From: Cognatazoarcus halotolerans
GTDB taxonomy: Bacteria; Pseudomonadota; Gammaproteobacteria; Burkholderiales; Rhodocyclaceae
Direction: 5' to 3'
DNA length: 64,000 nucleotides
Assembly (NCBI RefSeq): GCF_009800965.1
Contig: NZ_WUAF01000005.1
Span: forward strand, 223,300-287,299
Shown: positions 34,704 through 42,565 of the stretch, one piece after another
Numbering within the stretch: the stretch's first letter is position 1
How the letters are laid out: every line of letters begins with the position of its first letter
Program-made: the position numbers and the translations under genes
Notes under the pieces: model-generated
What the model was told of the DNA's origin: nothing
Databases searched by the model: none
Seen by the model: only the letters and a program-made list of their open reading frames with translations

Positions 34704-35315
34704 ATGCGCGTCAGGCTATGGGCCGTGCTTGCCCTTGTATCGACACTCCTCGGAGGCTGTGGCTACAACCAGATTCAGGTAAATGACGAACAGGTCAAGT
34801 CAGCATGGTCGGAAGTACTGAATCAGTACAAGCGTCGTGCCGATCTGATCCCCAATCTGGTCAACGTCGTGCAGGGGTATGCCTCGCACGAACGCGAAGT
34901 GCTTACCCAGGTAACGGAGGCGCGCTCCCGGGTGGGCAGCATTCAGGTCACCCCTGAATTGCTCAATGATCCGGAGGCGCTCGTGAAGTTTCAGCAGGCA
35001 CAGGGGCAGCTGACGAGTGCCCTGTCCCGTTTGCTGGTGGTGGCCGAAAATTATCCAAACCTGAAGGCGGATGCGAATTTCCGTGATCTGCAGGCCCAGT
35101 TGGAGGGTACCGAAAATCGGATCACGGTTGCGCGGGGACGCTACGTCAAGGCGGTAGAAACCTACAACGTCGGTGTCAGGACATTTCCGAACAACCTGAC
35201 GGCAATGATGTTCGGCTACAAACCAAAAGCGAATTTCAGCGTCGATAACGAACAGGCCATCAGCGAACCACCGAAGGTCAATTTCGGTTCTGCGCCGACG
35301 CCAGCGGAACATTGA
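34704..35315 (+). CDS. lemA: LemA family lipoprotein
   Basis: A 203-residue LemA protein. The lipobox LLGGC places the lipidated cysteine near residue 19, followed by the helical LemA core (NDEQVKSAWSEVLNQYKRRADLIPNLVNVV, given as residues 27-56) and the family tail KPKANFSV. LemA proteins are membrane-linked helical bundles of uncertain role, often next to TPM-domain proteins, as here. An AAGAGGA ribosome site precedes the ATG. It begins a three-gene group with two TPM genes. Confidence 0.93.
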   Translation: MRVRLWAVLALVSTLLGGCGYNQIQVNDEQVKSAWSEVLNQYKRRADLIPNLVNVVQGYASHEREVLTQVTEARSRVGSIQVTPELLNDPEALVKFQQAQGQLTSALSRLLVVAENYPNLKADANFRDLQAQLEGTENRITVARGRYVKAVETYNVGVRTFPNNLTAMMFGYKPKANFSVDNEQAISEPPKVNFGSAPTPAEH

Positions 35316-35338
35316 TCGGCTGAAGGTCCACTCTCAAA

Positions 35339-36244
35339 GTGTTGCACCTCACGTCGCAGAGCTCGTACCGGCGGTTTGCGTACCGTGCTTTTTCCGTACT
35401 GCTGTGGTTTTTTGTTTCGGTTGCGGGCGCGCAGGAACTACAACCCGTCCCCACACTTCGGGAACAGGTCACCGATCTTGCTGGTCTGCTAAGCGCCACC
35501 GAGCGCACAACCCTCGACGAGCGCCTCAAGGGGATCGAGGCGGAGAGCGGTAGTCAGGTCGCGATACTGACGGTCCGAACGACTCAGCCTGAGCCCATAG
35601 AGGCGTACGGAATCAGAGTTGCCGATGCCTGGAAACTGGGTCGGAAGGATATCGATGACGGGGTGCTGATCCTGGTCGCAGCCGACGATCGACGCATGCG
35701 TATTGAGGTCGGACGGGGCCTGGAAGGTGCCATTCCTGACGCAATTGCCAAGCGGATCATTGCAGAACGCATGACTCCGGCATTCAGGCAGGGTGACTAT
35801 GCCGGCGGATTGATCGCGGCGGTAGACGCGATCGGTGGTCTCATCAAGGGTGAGAACTTGCCACCACCCTCGACGCCAAGCCGGTCCGAAAATGAAAGTC
35901 TGGGCCTCGAGGAGTTTTTCGTCATCGGCATGGTCGCGAGCATTTTCCTGGGCTCCATACTGAAATCGATGTTCGGCCGCATTCTGGGCTCGACGATCAC
36001 GGCGGGCCTCGTCGGCACTGCGGCCTGGTTGATAACCGGAACCCTCTTCGTCGCGCTCATCGCGGCTGCGCTCTCACTTATTTTCATCCTCACCATGGGA
36101 GCGGGTGGTGGCGGCCTCGGCGGCCGAGGAAGGGCAGGGCCCTGGATCGGCGGAAGCGGGGGCGGTGGTTCGATGGGCGGTTCGGGCGGATGGTCTGGTG
36201 GTGGTGGCGGGTTCGGAGGAGGAGGGGCGTCGGGCGGATGGTAA
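35339..36244 (+). CDS. TPM-domain protein with signal peptide and glycine-rich tail (YgcG-like)
   Basis: A 301-residue envelope protein. An N-terminal signal (cut after VAGA) precedes a TPM_phosphatase domain (about residues 40-165) with VTDLAGLLSATERTTL and LEGAIPDAIAKRIIAERM. Two transmembrane helices near residues 200-260 and a tail rich in glycine and serine follow. The start is a GTG at 35339, or a TTG just after it. TPM domains are linked to photosystem repair in plants and envelope stress in bacteria. Next gene overlaps by seven bases. Confidence 0.9.
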   Translation: MLHLTSQSSYRRFAYRAFSVLLWFFVSVAGAQELQPVPTLREQVTDLAGLLSATERTTLDERLKGIEAESGSQVAILTVRTTQPEPIEAYGIRVADAWKLGRKDIDDGVLILVAADDRRMRIEVGRGLEGAIPDAIAKRIIAERMTPAFRQGDYAGGLIAAVDAIGGLIKGENLPPPSTPSRSENESLGLEEFFVIGMVASIFLGSILKSMFGRILGSTITAGLVGTAAWLITGTLFVALIAAALSLIFILTMGAGGGGLGGRGRAGPWIGGSGGGGSMGGSGGWSGGGGGFGGGGASGGW

Positions 36245-36741
36245 GCAAATGGAAACGGGTCCTTACTCACCTGGTCACCCCCGACTGGCTGGCACGACGA
36301 CATTTTAAGGCGGACGTGCTTGATGTGATCGAAAGGGCCATCGAGGAGTCGGAGCGCGAACATCGGGGCGAGATTCGCTTCGCCGTGGAATCGGTCATCG
36401 AAGCACGTGAGCTGCTTGCTGGCGTCACGGTGCATCAGCGGGCACTCGAAGCCTTTGCTCAACTCGGCGTATGGGACACCGAAGAGAACAGTGGCGTTCT
36501 CATTTTCGTCCAGCTGGTAGACCATCGCGTCGAGATCATTGCGGACCGCGGAATTGCCGCGCGGGTGGAGCAACGGGAGTGGGACGAGATCTGCAGGAGC
36601 ATGGAAACGGCCTATGCGCGAAGCGAATACGCCGAAGGTTCTGTCAACGCTGTACGGATGGCTGGCCAGATACTGCGGCGTCATTTCCCGGCATATCCGC
36701 GCAATCCCAATGAACTACCGGATCGGCCCGTGCTGCTTTAG
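36238..36741 (+). CDS. TPM-domain protein, short form
   Basis: A 167-residue protein with one TPM-type domain covering most of its length (HRGEIRFAVES, WDTEENSGVLIFVQL, VEIIADRGIAARV). There is no signal peptide and no membrane helix, so it is probably cytoplasmic or peripheral. Its start overlaps the end of the long TPM gene, so the three genes lemA, long TPM and short TPM are one unit, a layout seen in other proteobacteria. Exact role unknown. Confidence 0.9.
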   Translation: MVSKWKRVLTHLVTPDWLARRHFKADVLDVIERAIEESEREHRGEIRFAVESVIEARELLAGVTVHQRALEAFAQLGVWDTEENSGVLIFVQLVDHRVEIIADRGIAARVEQREWDEICRSMETAYARSEYAEGSVNAVRMAGQILRRHFPAYPRNPNELPDRPVLL

Positions 36742-36764
36742 ATCACACTCCAACGCAAACCGGT

Positions 36765-38015
36765 TCAGTGCTTCACGTCGTCAAGCAACCTCACCGAATC
36801 GAACTCGCGCTGGTTGGCATCATGAAGCCGCTTGATGAAATACATCGTGATCGCAACGAACAGGCCAAATGCGATGATTACGACATTGACCGCCAGTCCT
36901 GAGGCGATCAGTAGCGCATAGAGCCCCGTCATGACGAGAATCGACAGATTCTCGTTGAAATTCTGCACAGCAATCGAATGGCCTGCGCCCATCAGGATAT
37001 GACCGCGATGCTGCAACAGTGCGTTCATCGGCACGACGAAGAAACCGGCAAGCGCACCGACCAGGACCATCAGCACCATGGCGATGCCGGCATTGGTGAC
37101 GAGTGTCATCGACAGTACGACCACCCCCATCGCGATCCCCATCGGAATGACCCGCACTGAATTCCTCAGTGACACCAGCCTTGCGGCCAGAATCGCCCCG
37201 ATCGCTACACCAACAGCAACAACTCCCTGAAGCATCGAGGCTTTTGACAAGTCGAGCTGGAGCGCATGTTCGGCCCACTTGATAACGATGAATTGCAGTG
37301 TTGCACCTGCGCCCCAGAAAAGCGTGGTCACCGCGAGCGAAATCTGCCCGAGCTTGTCGCGCCAAAGCAGGCGAAGGCAATGGTTGAAGTCGTGGAGCAG
37401 ATATATCGGGTTGTTCTTGAGCAGCTTGTGATCGACACCGGTATCGGGGATATAGAAATTGAATCCCGCCGCAATCAGATAAAGCAGCCCGACAACCGCG
37501 ATGCTGAACTCGAAACGGTTATCCACAAACGGCAGGCCGAGCGCCACGAGCGGATCGATCCAGGCCGGCTGGATCAACGCCCCTCCCAGCATCGTCCCAA
37601 GGATGATGGCGCCGACGGTAAGTCCCTCGATCCATCCATTGGCGACCACCAGCAAGCGATGCGGCAGGTACTCGGTGAGAATTCCGTATTTCGCCGGTGA
37701 ATAGGCCGCAGCGCCCAAACCCACGATCGCATACGCAAAGAGCGGATGCAGGCCCATGAACATCATCAGGCAGCCGCCGATCTTGACCGTATTGCTGATC
37801 AGCATCACACGCCACTTTGGCATCGAGTCGGCAAATGCACCGACGAAAGCCGCGAGCGCAACGTAAGAAACGGTAAAAAACAGCTTGAGAAGCGGCTCGT
37901 ACTCCGCTGGCGCATGAAGGTCACGCAGCAGGGCAATTGCCGCAATGAGAAGCGCGTTGTCTGCCAGCGCCGAGAAGAACTGCGCTGCCATGATGATGTA
38001 GAAACCGAGCGGCAT
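36765..38015 (-). CDS. lplT: Lysophospholipid transporter LplT
   Basis: A 416-residue MFS-type flippase with twelve hydrophobic helices. Family marks are FFSALADNALLIAAIALL at the start, GAAAYSPAKYGILTEYLPH near residue 100 and the MNALLQHRGHILMGAGHSIAVQNFNEN stretch (residues about 330-357). It flips lysophospholipids inward for reacylation; the usual Aas acyltransferase partner is not beside it. Convergent with the TPM genes and divergent from a LysR gene. Confidence 0.93.
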   Translation of the reverse strand: MPLGFYIIMAAQFFSALADNALLIAAIALLRDLHAPAEYEPLLKLFFTVSYVALAAFVGAFADSMPKWRVMLISNTVKIGGCLMMFMGLHPLFAYAIVGLGAAAYSPAKYGILTEYLPHRLLVVANGWIEGLTVGAIILGTMLGGALIQPAWIDPLVALGLPFVDNRFEFSIAVVGLLYLIAAGFNFYIPDTGVDHKLLKNNPIYLLHDFNHCLRLLWRDKLGQISLAVTTLFWGAGATLQFIVIKWAEHALQLDLSKASMLQGVVAVGVAIGAILAARLVSLRNSVRVIPMGIAMGVVVLSMTLVTNAGIAMVLMVLVGALAGFFVVPMNALLQHRGHILMGAGHSIAVQNFNENLSILVMTGLYALLIASGLAVNVVIIAFGLFVAITMYFIKRLHDANQREFDSVRLLDDVKH

Positions 38016-38182
38016 TGTTTGGTTTTGGGCCGTCGAGCGGTTACGGAAGCGCGGTTTATAACACGAAGACTGCGTCGGCGTGATTGAAGTACAGCAAGCG
38101 TCGCGCAGTTATCCGCACCAAAGGTGTAAAAAGTCCTCGGTGATGGTGTGCTGCGGGCAGGATTTGTGGTGCAATCGGACTG

Positions 38183-38197
38183 ATAAACCGTACTTAT
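38183..38197 (+). promoter_or_regulatory. LysR-type box ahead of the LysR gene
   Basis: ATAA, seven bases, then TTAT fits the T-N11-A LysR box exactly. It lies 14 bases upstream of the LysR start and is flanked by a direct repeat AATCGGAC (38173 and 38201, 28 bases apart). Autoregulation is the simplest reading. Confidence 0.5.
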
Positions 38198-38211
38198 TTA
38201 ATCGGACCGAC

Positions 38212-39150
38212 ATGGCAGACCGCAGACTCCAAGTGTTTCATGCAGTAGTGAAACATGGCTCCTTCACCCGCGCAGCGGAACGGCTGTTCATGACGCAGCC
38301 TGCAGTAACGTTCCAGATCAAACAGCTCGAAGAACACTTCGACACCCGCCTTCTTGAGCGGGGGCATGGCAAGCTCGGGCTCACGCCGGCTGGCGAGATC
38401 GTTTTCGATTACGCGGAGCGTATCCTCACCCTCAACGAGGAACTCGAATCACGCGTGTCGGAGCTGACCGACGAGCTCGCCGGCACGCTCAACGTGGGTA
38501 CCAGCACCACGATTGCCGCCTATTGGCTGCCGCATCTGCTCGAGGGCTTCAAGCGCCTCTATCCGCGGGTAATTCCACGGGTGATGGTTGGCAATTCGGC
38601 TTACATCGAAGGGAAGGTCGCCGGGCGCGAACTCGACCTCGGCCTGATCGAGATCGTCACAGACAATCCAACCCTTGAACGCCGCACTGCAGGCAGGGAC
38701 GACCTGATGGTGATCTGTCGCCCGGATCATCCGCTCGCGGCCCATGAACGCCTCGACGCCCCAACCCTGGCGGAGCATCCATTCATTACCCGCGAGCCCG
38801 GCAACGCCATCCGCGATCTCGCCGAGAGCTATTTCGAGGCCGCGGGTTTCGGGCCGGAAGATCTCGCCATCGCGGCGGAACTCGGAAGCCTTGCCGCAGT
38901 AAAGCATCTGGTCCGGGACGGCTTTGGTTTTGGCATTGCGTCGAGGGCGGCCATCCAGCGCGATCTGTGTGAAAAACTGCTCGTGGCAATACCGCTCGAT
39001 CCCCCGCTTTACACGCCCCTCGAAGTCATTTTTCCCAAGGACCGTTTCCGGTCACGCCTTATCGTCACATTTGCCGACTTCGCAACCGAGACCCTCCAGC
39101 AATTGGGTGAGGTGCTCGACAAGAAAGCCGCAGCGGCCAGACCGGCCTGA
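38212..39150 (+). CDS. LysR family transcriptional regulator
   Basis: A 312-residue LysR regulator. The winged helix is at residues 3-60 (FHAVVKHGSFTRAAERLFMTQPAVTFQIKQLE, given as residues 8-39). The ligand domain follows with TLNVGTSTTIAAYWLPHLL. It is most like the broad CysB/CbbR-type groups, but the effector cannot be read. The ATG at 38212 is chosen because homology begins with ADRRLQVF. Divergent from lplT; the radA start overlaps its stop codon. It may also act on the formate dehydrogenase genes. Confidence 0.92.
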   Translation: MADRRLQVFHAVVKHGSFTRAAERLFMTQPAVTFQIKQLEEHFDTRLLERGHGKLGLTPAGEIVFDYAERILTLNEELESRVSELTDELAGTLNVGTSTTIAAYWLPHLLEGFKRLYPRVIPRVMVGNSAYIEGKVAGRELDLGLIEIVTDNPTLERRTAGRDDLMVICRPDHPLAAHERLDAPTLAEHPFITREPGNAIRDLAESYFEAAGFGPEDLAIAAELGSLAAVKHLVRDGFGFGIASRAAIQRDLCEKLLVAIPLDPPLYTPLEVIFPKDRFRSRLIVTFADFATETLQQLGEVLDKKAAAARPA

Positions 39151-40529
39151 TGGCAAAGACGAAATCGGTCTTTACCTGTTCCGATTGCGGGGGACAGACA
39201 CCTCGCTGGCAGGGGCAATGTCCCCATTGCAGTGCGTGGAACACGCTCGTCGAAGGCCCGGCGGAGCAGGGCGGCACGTCACGGCATCGTTATGCCTCGA
39301 TCGCCGGTACGTCGAGCGGCCCGCGGGTGCTCGCCGAGATCCAACCTCGTGAGTCGCCACGCGTTCCGACTGGCATCGACGAATTCGACCGCGTCCTCGG
39401 TGGCGGTCTCGTCCCCGGCGGTGTTGTCCTGATCGGTGGCGATCCCGGCATCGGAAAATCCACCCTGCTGTTGCAGGCGCTCAGTGTCCTTGCTGACAGG
39501 CTTCCCACGCTTTACGTAACCGGCGAAGAGTCGGCGGAGCAGGTCGCGTTGCGCGCACAACGGCTCCAGTTGATCCCCGGCGGACTTCAGATTCTTCCGG
39601 AGATCAGTCTCGAGCGCATTCTTGGCGTATTGACCGAGACGAAACCCAAGGTCGCGGTGATCGACTCAATTCAGACGGTGTACTCCGAAAACCTGCAGTC
39701 GGCGCCGGGCTCCGTCGGACAAGTGCGCGAATGTGCAGCACAACTTACGCGACACGCCAAACAGCAGGGCGTGACCCTGATCATGGTCGGGCATGTCACC
39801 AAAGATGGTGCGCTTGCCGGTCCCAGGGTTCTGGAGCATATCGTCGACACTGTTCTGTATTTCGAGGGCGACACACATTCGACGTTCAGACTGATCCGCG
39901 CATTCAAGAATCGATTCGGAGCGGTCAACGAACTTGGCGTGTTTGCGATGACCGACCGCGGTCTGCGCGGTGTCAGCAACCCTTCGGCGATTTTTCTTTC
40001 CCAGCACTCCCAGCAGGTCTCCGGCTCCTGCATTCTGGTAACGCAGGAGGGTACCCGGCCCCTGCTGGTCGAAATTCAGGCGTTGGTCGATTCCGCCCAC
40101 AGCCCGAGTCCTCGCCGATTGTCCGTCGGGCTCGAGCAGAATCGTCTCGCGATGTTGCTCGCGGTGCTACATCGTCACGCGGGCGTCGTGTGCTTCGATC
40201 AGGATGTTTTCGTGAACGCAGTGGGCGGCGTAAAGATCAGTGAACCGGCAGCCGACTTGCCGGTGCTGCTGGCAATCGTCTCATCGCTTCGTAACGAACC
40301 CTTGCCGCGCCGTCTCGCCGCTTTCGGTGAAGTCGGCCTGGCAGGCGAAATACGTCCGGCACCCCGCGGACAGGAGCGCCTGAGGGAAGCGGCGAAGCTC
40401 GGATTCGACACCGTGTTGATTCCTGCCGCAAACGCGCCGAAACAGTCACTGCCGGGTCTCAACGTCATCGCCGTGGAGCGCCTTGACGACGCTTTGGCGC
40501 GCGTGCGTGAACTCGATAACGCCGACTGA
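39150..40529 (+). CDS. radA: DNA repair protein RadA
   Basis: A 459-residue RecA-like ATPase that helps process recombination intermediates. It begins with a four-cysteine zinc finger (CSDCGG...CPHC, residues 8-28). Walker A is GGDPGIGKSTLL near residue 95, the RadA-specific KNRFGAVNELGVF lies near residue 253, and a Lon-like C-terminal domain carries DLPVLLAIVSSL. The start overlaps the LysR stop codon by one base. No terminator is obvious after it. Confidence 0.96.
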   Translation: MAKTKSVFTCSDCGGQTPRWQGQCPHCSAWNTLVEGPAEQGGTSRHRYASIAGTSSGPRVLAEIQPRESPRVPTGIDEFDRVLGGGLVPGGVVLIGGDPGIGKSTLLLQALSVLADRLPTLYVTGEESAEQVALRAQRLQLIPGGLQILPEISLERILGVLTETKPKVAVIDSIQTVYSENLQSAPGSVGQVRECAAQLTRHAKQQGVTLIMVGHVTKDGALAGPRVLEHIVDTVLYFEGDTHSTFRLIRAFKNRFGAVNELGVFAMTDRGLRGVSNPSAIFLSQHSQQVSGSCILVTQEGTRPLLVEIQALVDSAHSPSPRRLSVGLEQNRLAMLLAVLHRHAGVVCFDQDVFVNAVGGVKISEPAADLPVLLAIVSSLRNEPLPRRLAAFGEVGLAGEIRPAPRGQERLREAAKLGFDTVLIPAANAPKQSLPGLNVIAVERLDDALARVRELDNAD

Positions 40530-40867
40530 TGGTTTCCATCAATACGGGATTGGCAAATCCGCATCACAATTATAAGTTTACATAATAAAGATTATGAAGA
40601 CTTAAGGACGCCGAAGAATGGGCCGCTGGATCACTCACGCAGGGTTCACGTACATGACATGAGGCGGAACCGAGCTTCTGCGCGTCGCGGTCTATTTCCC
40701 GCTTGGCCACAAATTGCAAACCGGAGTTGCAGGCTCCGTGACTTGAACCACGCGCGATATCCGTGCAGATTCCATCATTCATCGCGCGCCCTTTGGGCGA
40801 CGCAGCCCGCCGGCACGAATGGATCGTCTTTCGTGCCCGGTTTTTGTGGCAGAAGCGGATTACGGAA
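40530..40867. other. Gene-free region ahead of the formate dehydrogenase operon
   Basis: These 338 bases between radA and the formate dehydrogenase genes hold no convincing gene. Near 40571-40605 the DNA is markedly AT-rich and contains the palindrome CATAAT-aaag-ATTATG (40581-40596). This is the likely control region of the operon. A sigma-54-like match near 40704 has the wrong spacing. Whether the formate gene extends upstream of 40868 in frame cannot be excluded. Confidence 0.6.
40581..40596. promoter_or_regulatory. Candidate operator of the formate dehydrogenase genes
   Basis: CATAAT and ATTATG form a perfect 6-bp inverted repeat around four bases in an AT-rich patch. It resembles a LysR box but with one base less between the half sites. 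It lies 272 bases before the first gene, so it could serve a long leader or an upstream-binding activator. Confidence 0.4.
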
Positions 40868-42565
40868 ATGACCAGGGAACAACGCCGAAGTACTGGAAAT
40901 CGTGGGCCGAATGTACCGCCGCTTTCGGAGTCGGCGCGCATGGCTGCACAGAATGTGCTTGGTGACGATGCGCCGCGGCGTGACCGATTGATAGAGTATC
41001 TGCATCGTCTCCAGGATCAGCACCGCTGCCTGTTTGCCGATCACCTCGCGGCCTTGGCCGAAGCGCTCGGGATGTCGCGTGCCGAGGTCTACGAGGTGGC
41101 CAGCTTCTACCATCACTTCGATATCGTCGCGGAAGGTAGTGAGCCGCCGCAGCTCACTGTGCGGGTGTGCGATTCGCTCAGCTGCACGCTGCATGGTGCA
41201 GCCGAGCTTGCGGCCGATCTGGAGGCGCGACTGGGCCCCAGCGTGCGTGTCCAGCGGGTGCCATGTGTCGGTCGCTGCGATAGCGCACCTGTGGCCGTGG
41301 TCGCCCGGAATCCGGTCATGGAGGCAACGCCACAGAAAATCATCGATGCGGTAAATGCAGGTGCACACGAAGAGCCCGCACCGCAGATCATCGATTTCGG
41401 CGCCTACCTTGCCGGCGGCGGATATGCGCTGTATGAATCGATTCGTGGTGGCCAGCACACGCCCGCACAGATCCTCGAGGTACTCGATTCCGCCATCCTG
41501 CGCGGTCTCGGCGGCGCCGGTTTTCCGGCCGCGCGCAAGTGGCGCACGGTGATGGCGCAGCCGGCGCCGCGCAACATGGCGGTGAATATCGATGAAGGCG
41601 AGCCCGGTACCTTCAAGGACCGGCATTACCTGGGGCGCGACCCCCATCGCTTCATAGAAGGCATGCTGATTGCCGCCCGGGTCGTCGATGTCGCAGCGAT
41701 CTGGATCTACATCCGCGACGAATACCCGGCTCTACGCCACATGCTGCTCGCCGAACTGAAAAAGGTGCGCGCCGCGTGGCCGGATCTGCCGCCGATCGAG
41801 CTGCGCCGCGGTGCCGGTGCCTACATCTGCGGCGAGGAATCCGCGATGATCGAGTCGATCGAGGGCAAGCGCGGCATGCCGCGGCTGCGTCCGCCCTATG
41901 TCGCCGAAGTCGGCCTGTTCGGCCGCCCCACCCTGGTCCATAACCCGGAAACCCTGTGGTGGGTGCGAGACATCGTCGAAACGAGTCTGCTCCAGGGCTA
42001 TGACTGGCTCGAGAAGCGCGGGCGCAACGGCCGACGGGGGTTGCGCAGTTTCTCGGTCAGCGGTCGGGTGGCAAAACCCGGGGTGGTCGTCACCGATGCC
42101 GGCATCACCCTGCGTCAACTGGTCGACGAACATTGTGGCGGCATGTTGCCCGGTCACGAACTGTACGGCTACTTTCCGGGCGGCGCTTCGGGCGGCATCC
42201 TGCCGGCCAGCCTCGCCGACGTGCCGCTCGATTTCGATACCTTGGCACCCTACGGTTGCTTCATCGGCTCTGCCGCCATCGTGGTGTTCTCGCAGCACGA
42301 CAAGGCCCGCGTCCTCGCAGAAAATGCCATGCAGTTCTTCGCCCACGAATCCTGCGGACAATGCACCCCCTGCCGCGTTGGCACCGTCAAGGCTGCCGCT
42401 CTCATGGCTGCGCCGCGCTGGGATGCCCCTCTGCTGGAAGCGCTTGGCAGTGCGATGATGGATGCATCGATCTGCGGCCTGGGCCAGGCTGCGCCCAACC
42501 CGATGCGCTGTGTGCTGCACTACTTTCCGCGTGAAGTGGGTGCCGCGCAGGAGGACGAGGCATGA
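40868..42565 (+). CDS. NAD-dependent formate dehydrogenase, NuoE-NuoF fusion subunit
   Basis: A 565-residue fusion. Residues 1-170 are NuoE-like, with 2Fe-2S ligands in CDSLSC and CVGRC. The rest is NuoF-like, with FMN and NADH sites (GLGGAGFPAARKW, NIDEGEPGTFKDR, GAGAYICGEESA) and 4Fe-4S cysteines in SCGQCTPCRVGT. Such fusions occur in tungsten or molybdenum formate dehydrogenases of the Methylobacterium Fdh1 type and pass formate electrons to NAD. The ATG at 40868 was chosen; the frame stays open further upstream. It overlaps the catalytic subunit by four bases. Confidence 0.93.
   Translation: MTREQRRSTGNRGPNVPPLSESARMAAQNVLGDDAPRRDRLIEYLHRLQDQHRCLFADHLAALAEALGMSRAEVYEVASFYHHFDIVAEGSEPPQLTVRVCDSLSCTLHGAAELAADLEARLGPSVRVQRVPCVGRCDSAPVAVVARNPVMEATPQKIIDAVNAGAHEEPAPQIIDFGAYLAGGGYALYESIRGGQHTPAQILEVLDSAILRGLGGAGFPAARKWRTVMAQPAPRNMAVNIDEGEPGTFKDRHYLGRDPHRFIEGMLIAARVVDVAAIWIYIRDEYPALRHMLLAELKKVRAAWPDLPPIELRRGAGAYICGEESAMIESIEGKRGMPRLRPPYVAEVGLFGRPTLVHNPETLWWVRDIVETSLLQGYDWLEKRGRNGRRGLRSFSVSGRVAKPGVVVTDAGITLRQLVDEHCGGMLPGHELYGYFPGGASGGILPASLADVPLDFDTLAPYGCFIGSAAIVVFSQHDKARVLAENAMQFFAHESCGQCTPCRVGTVKAAALMAAPRWDAPLLEALGSAMMDASICGLGQAAPNPMRCVLHYFPREVGAAQEDEA

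Noticed and set aside
40704..40718. Sigma-54-like promoter (TTGGCC...TTGCA) before formate dehydrogenase
   Set aside because: GG and GC are nine bases apart where sigma-54 promoters need ten, so I do not call it.
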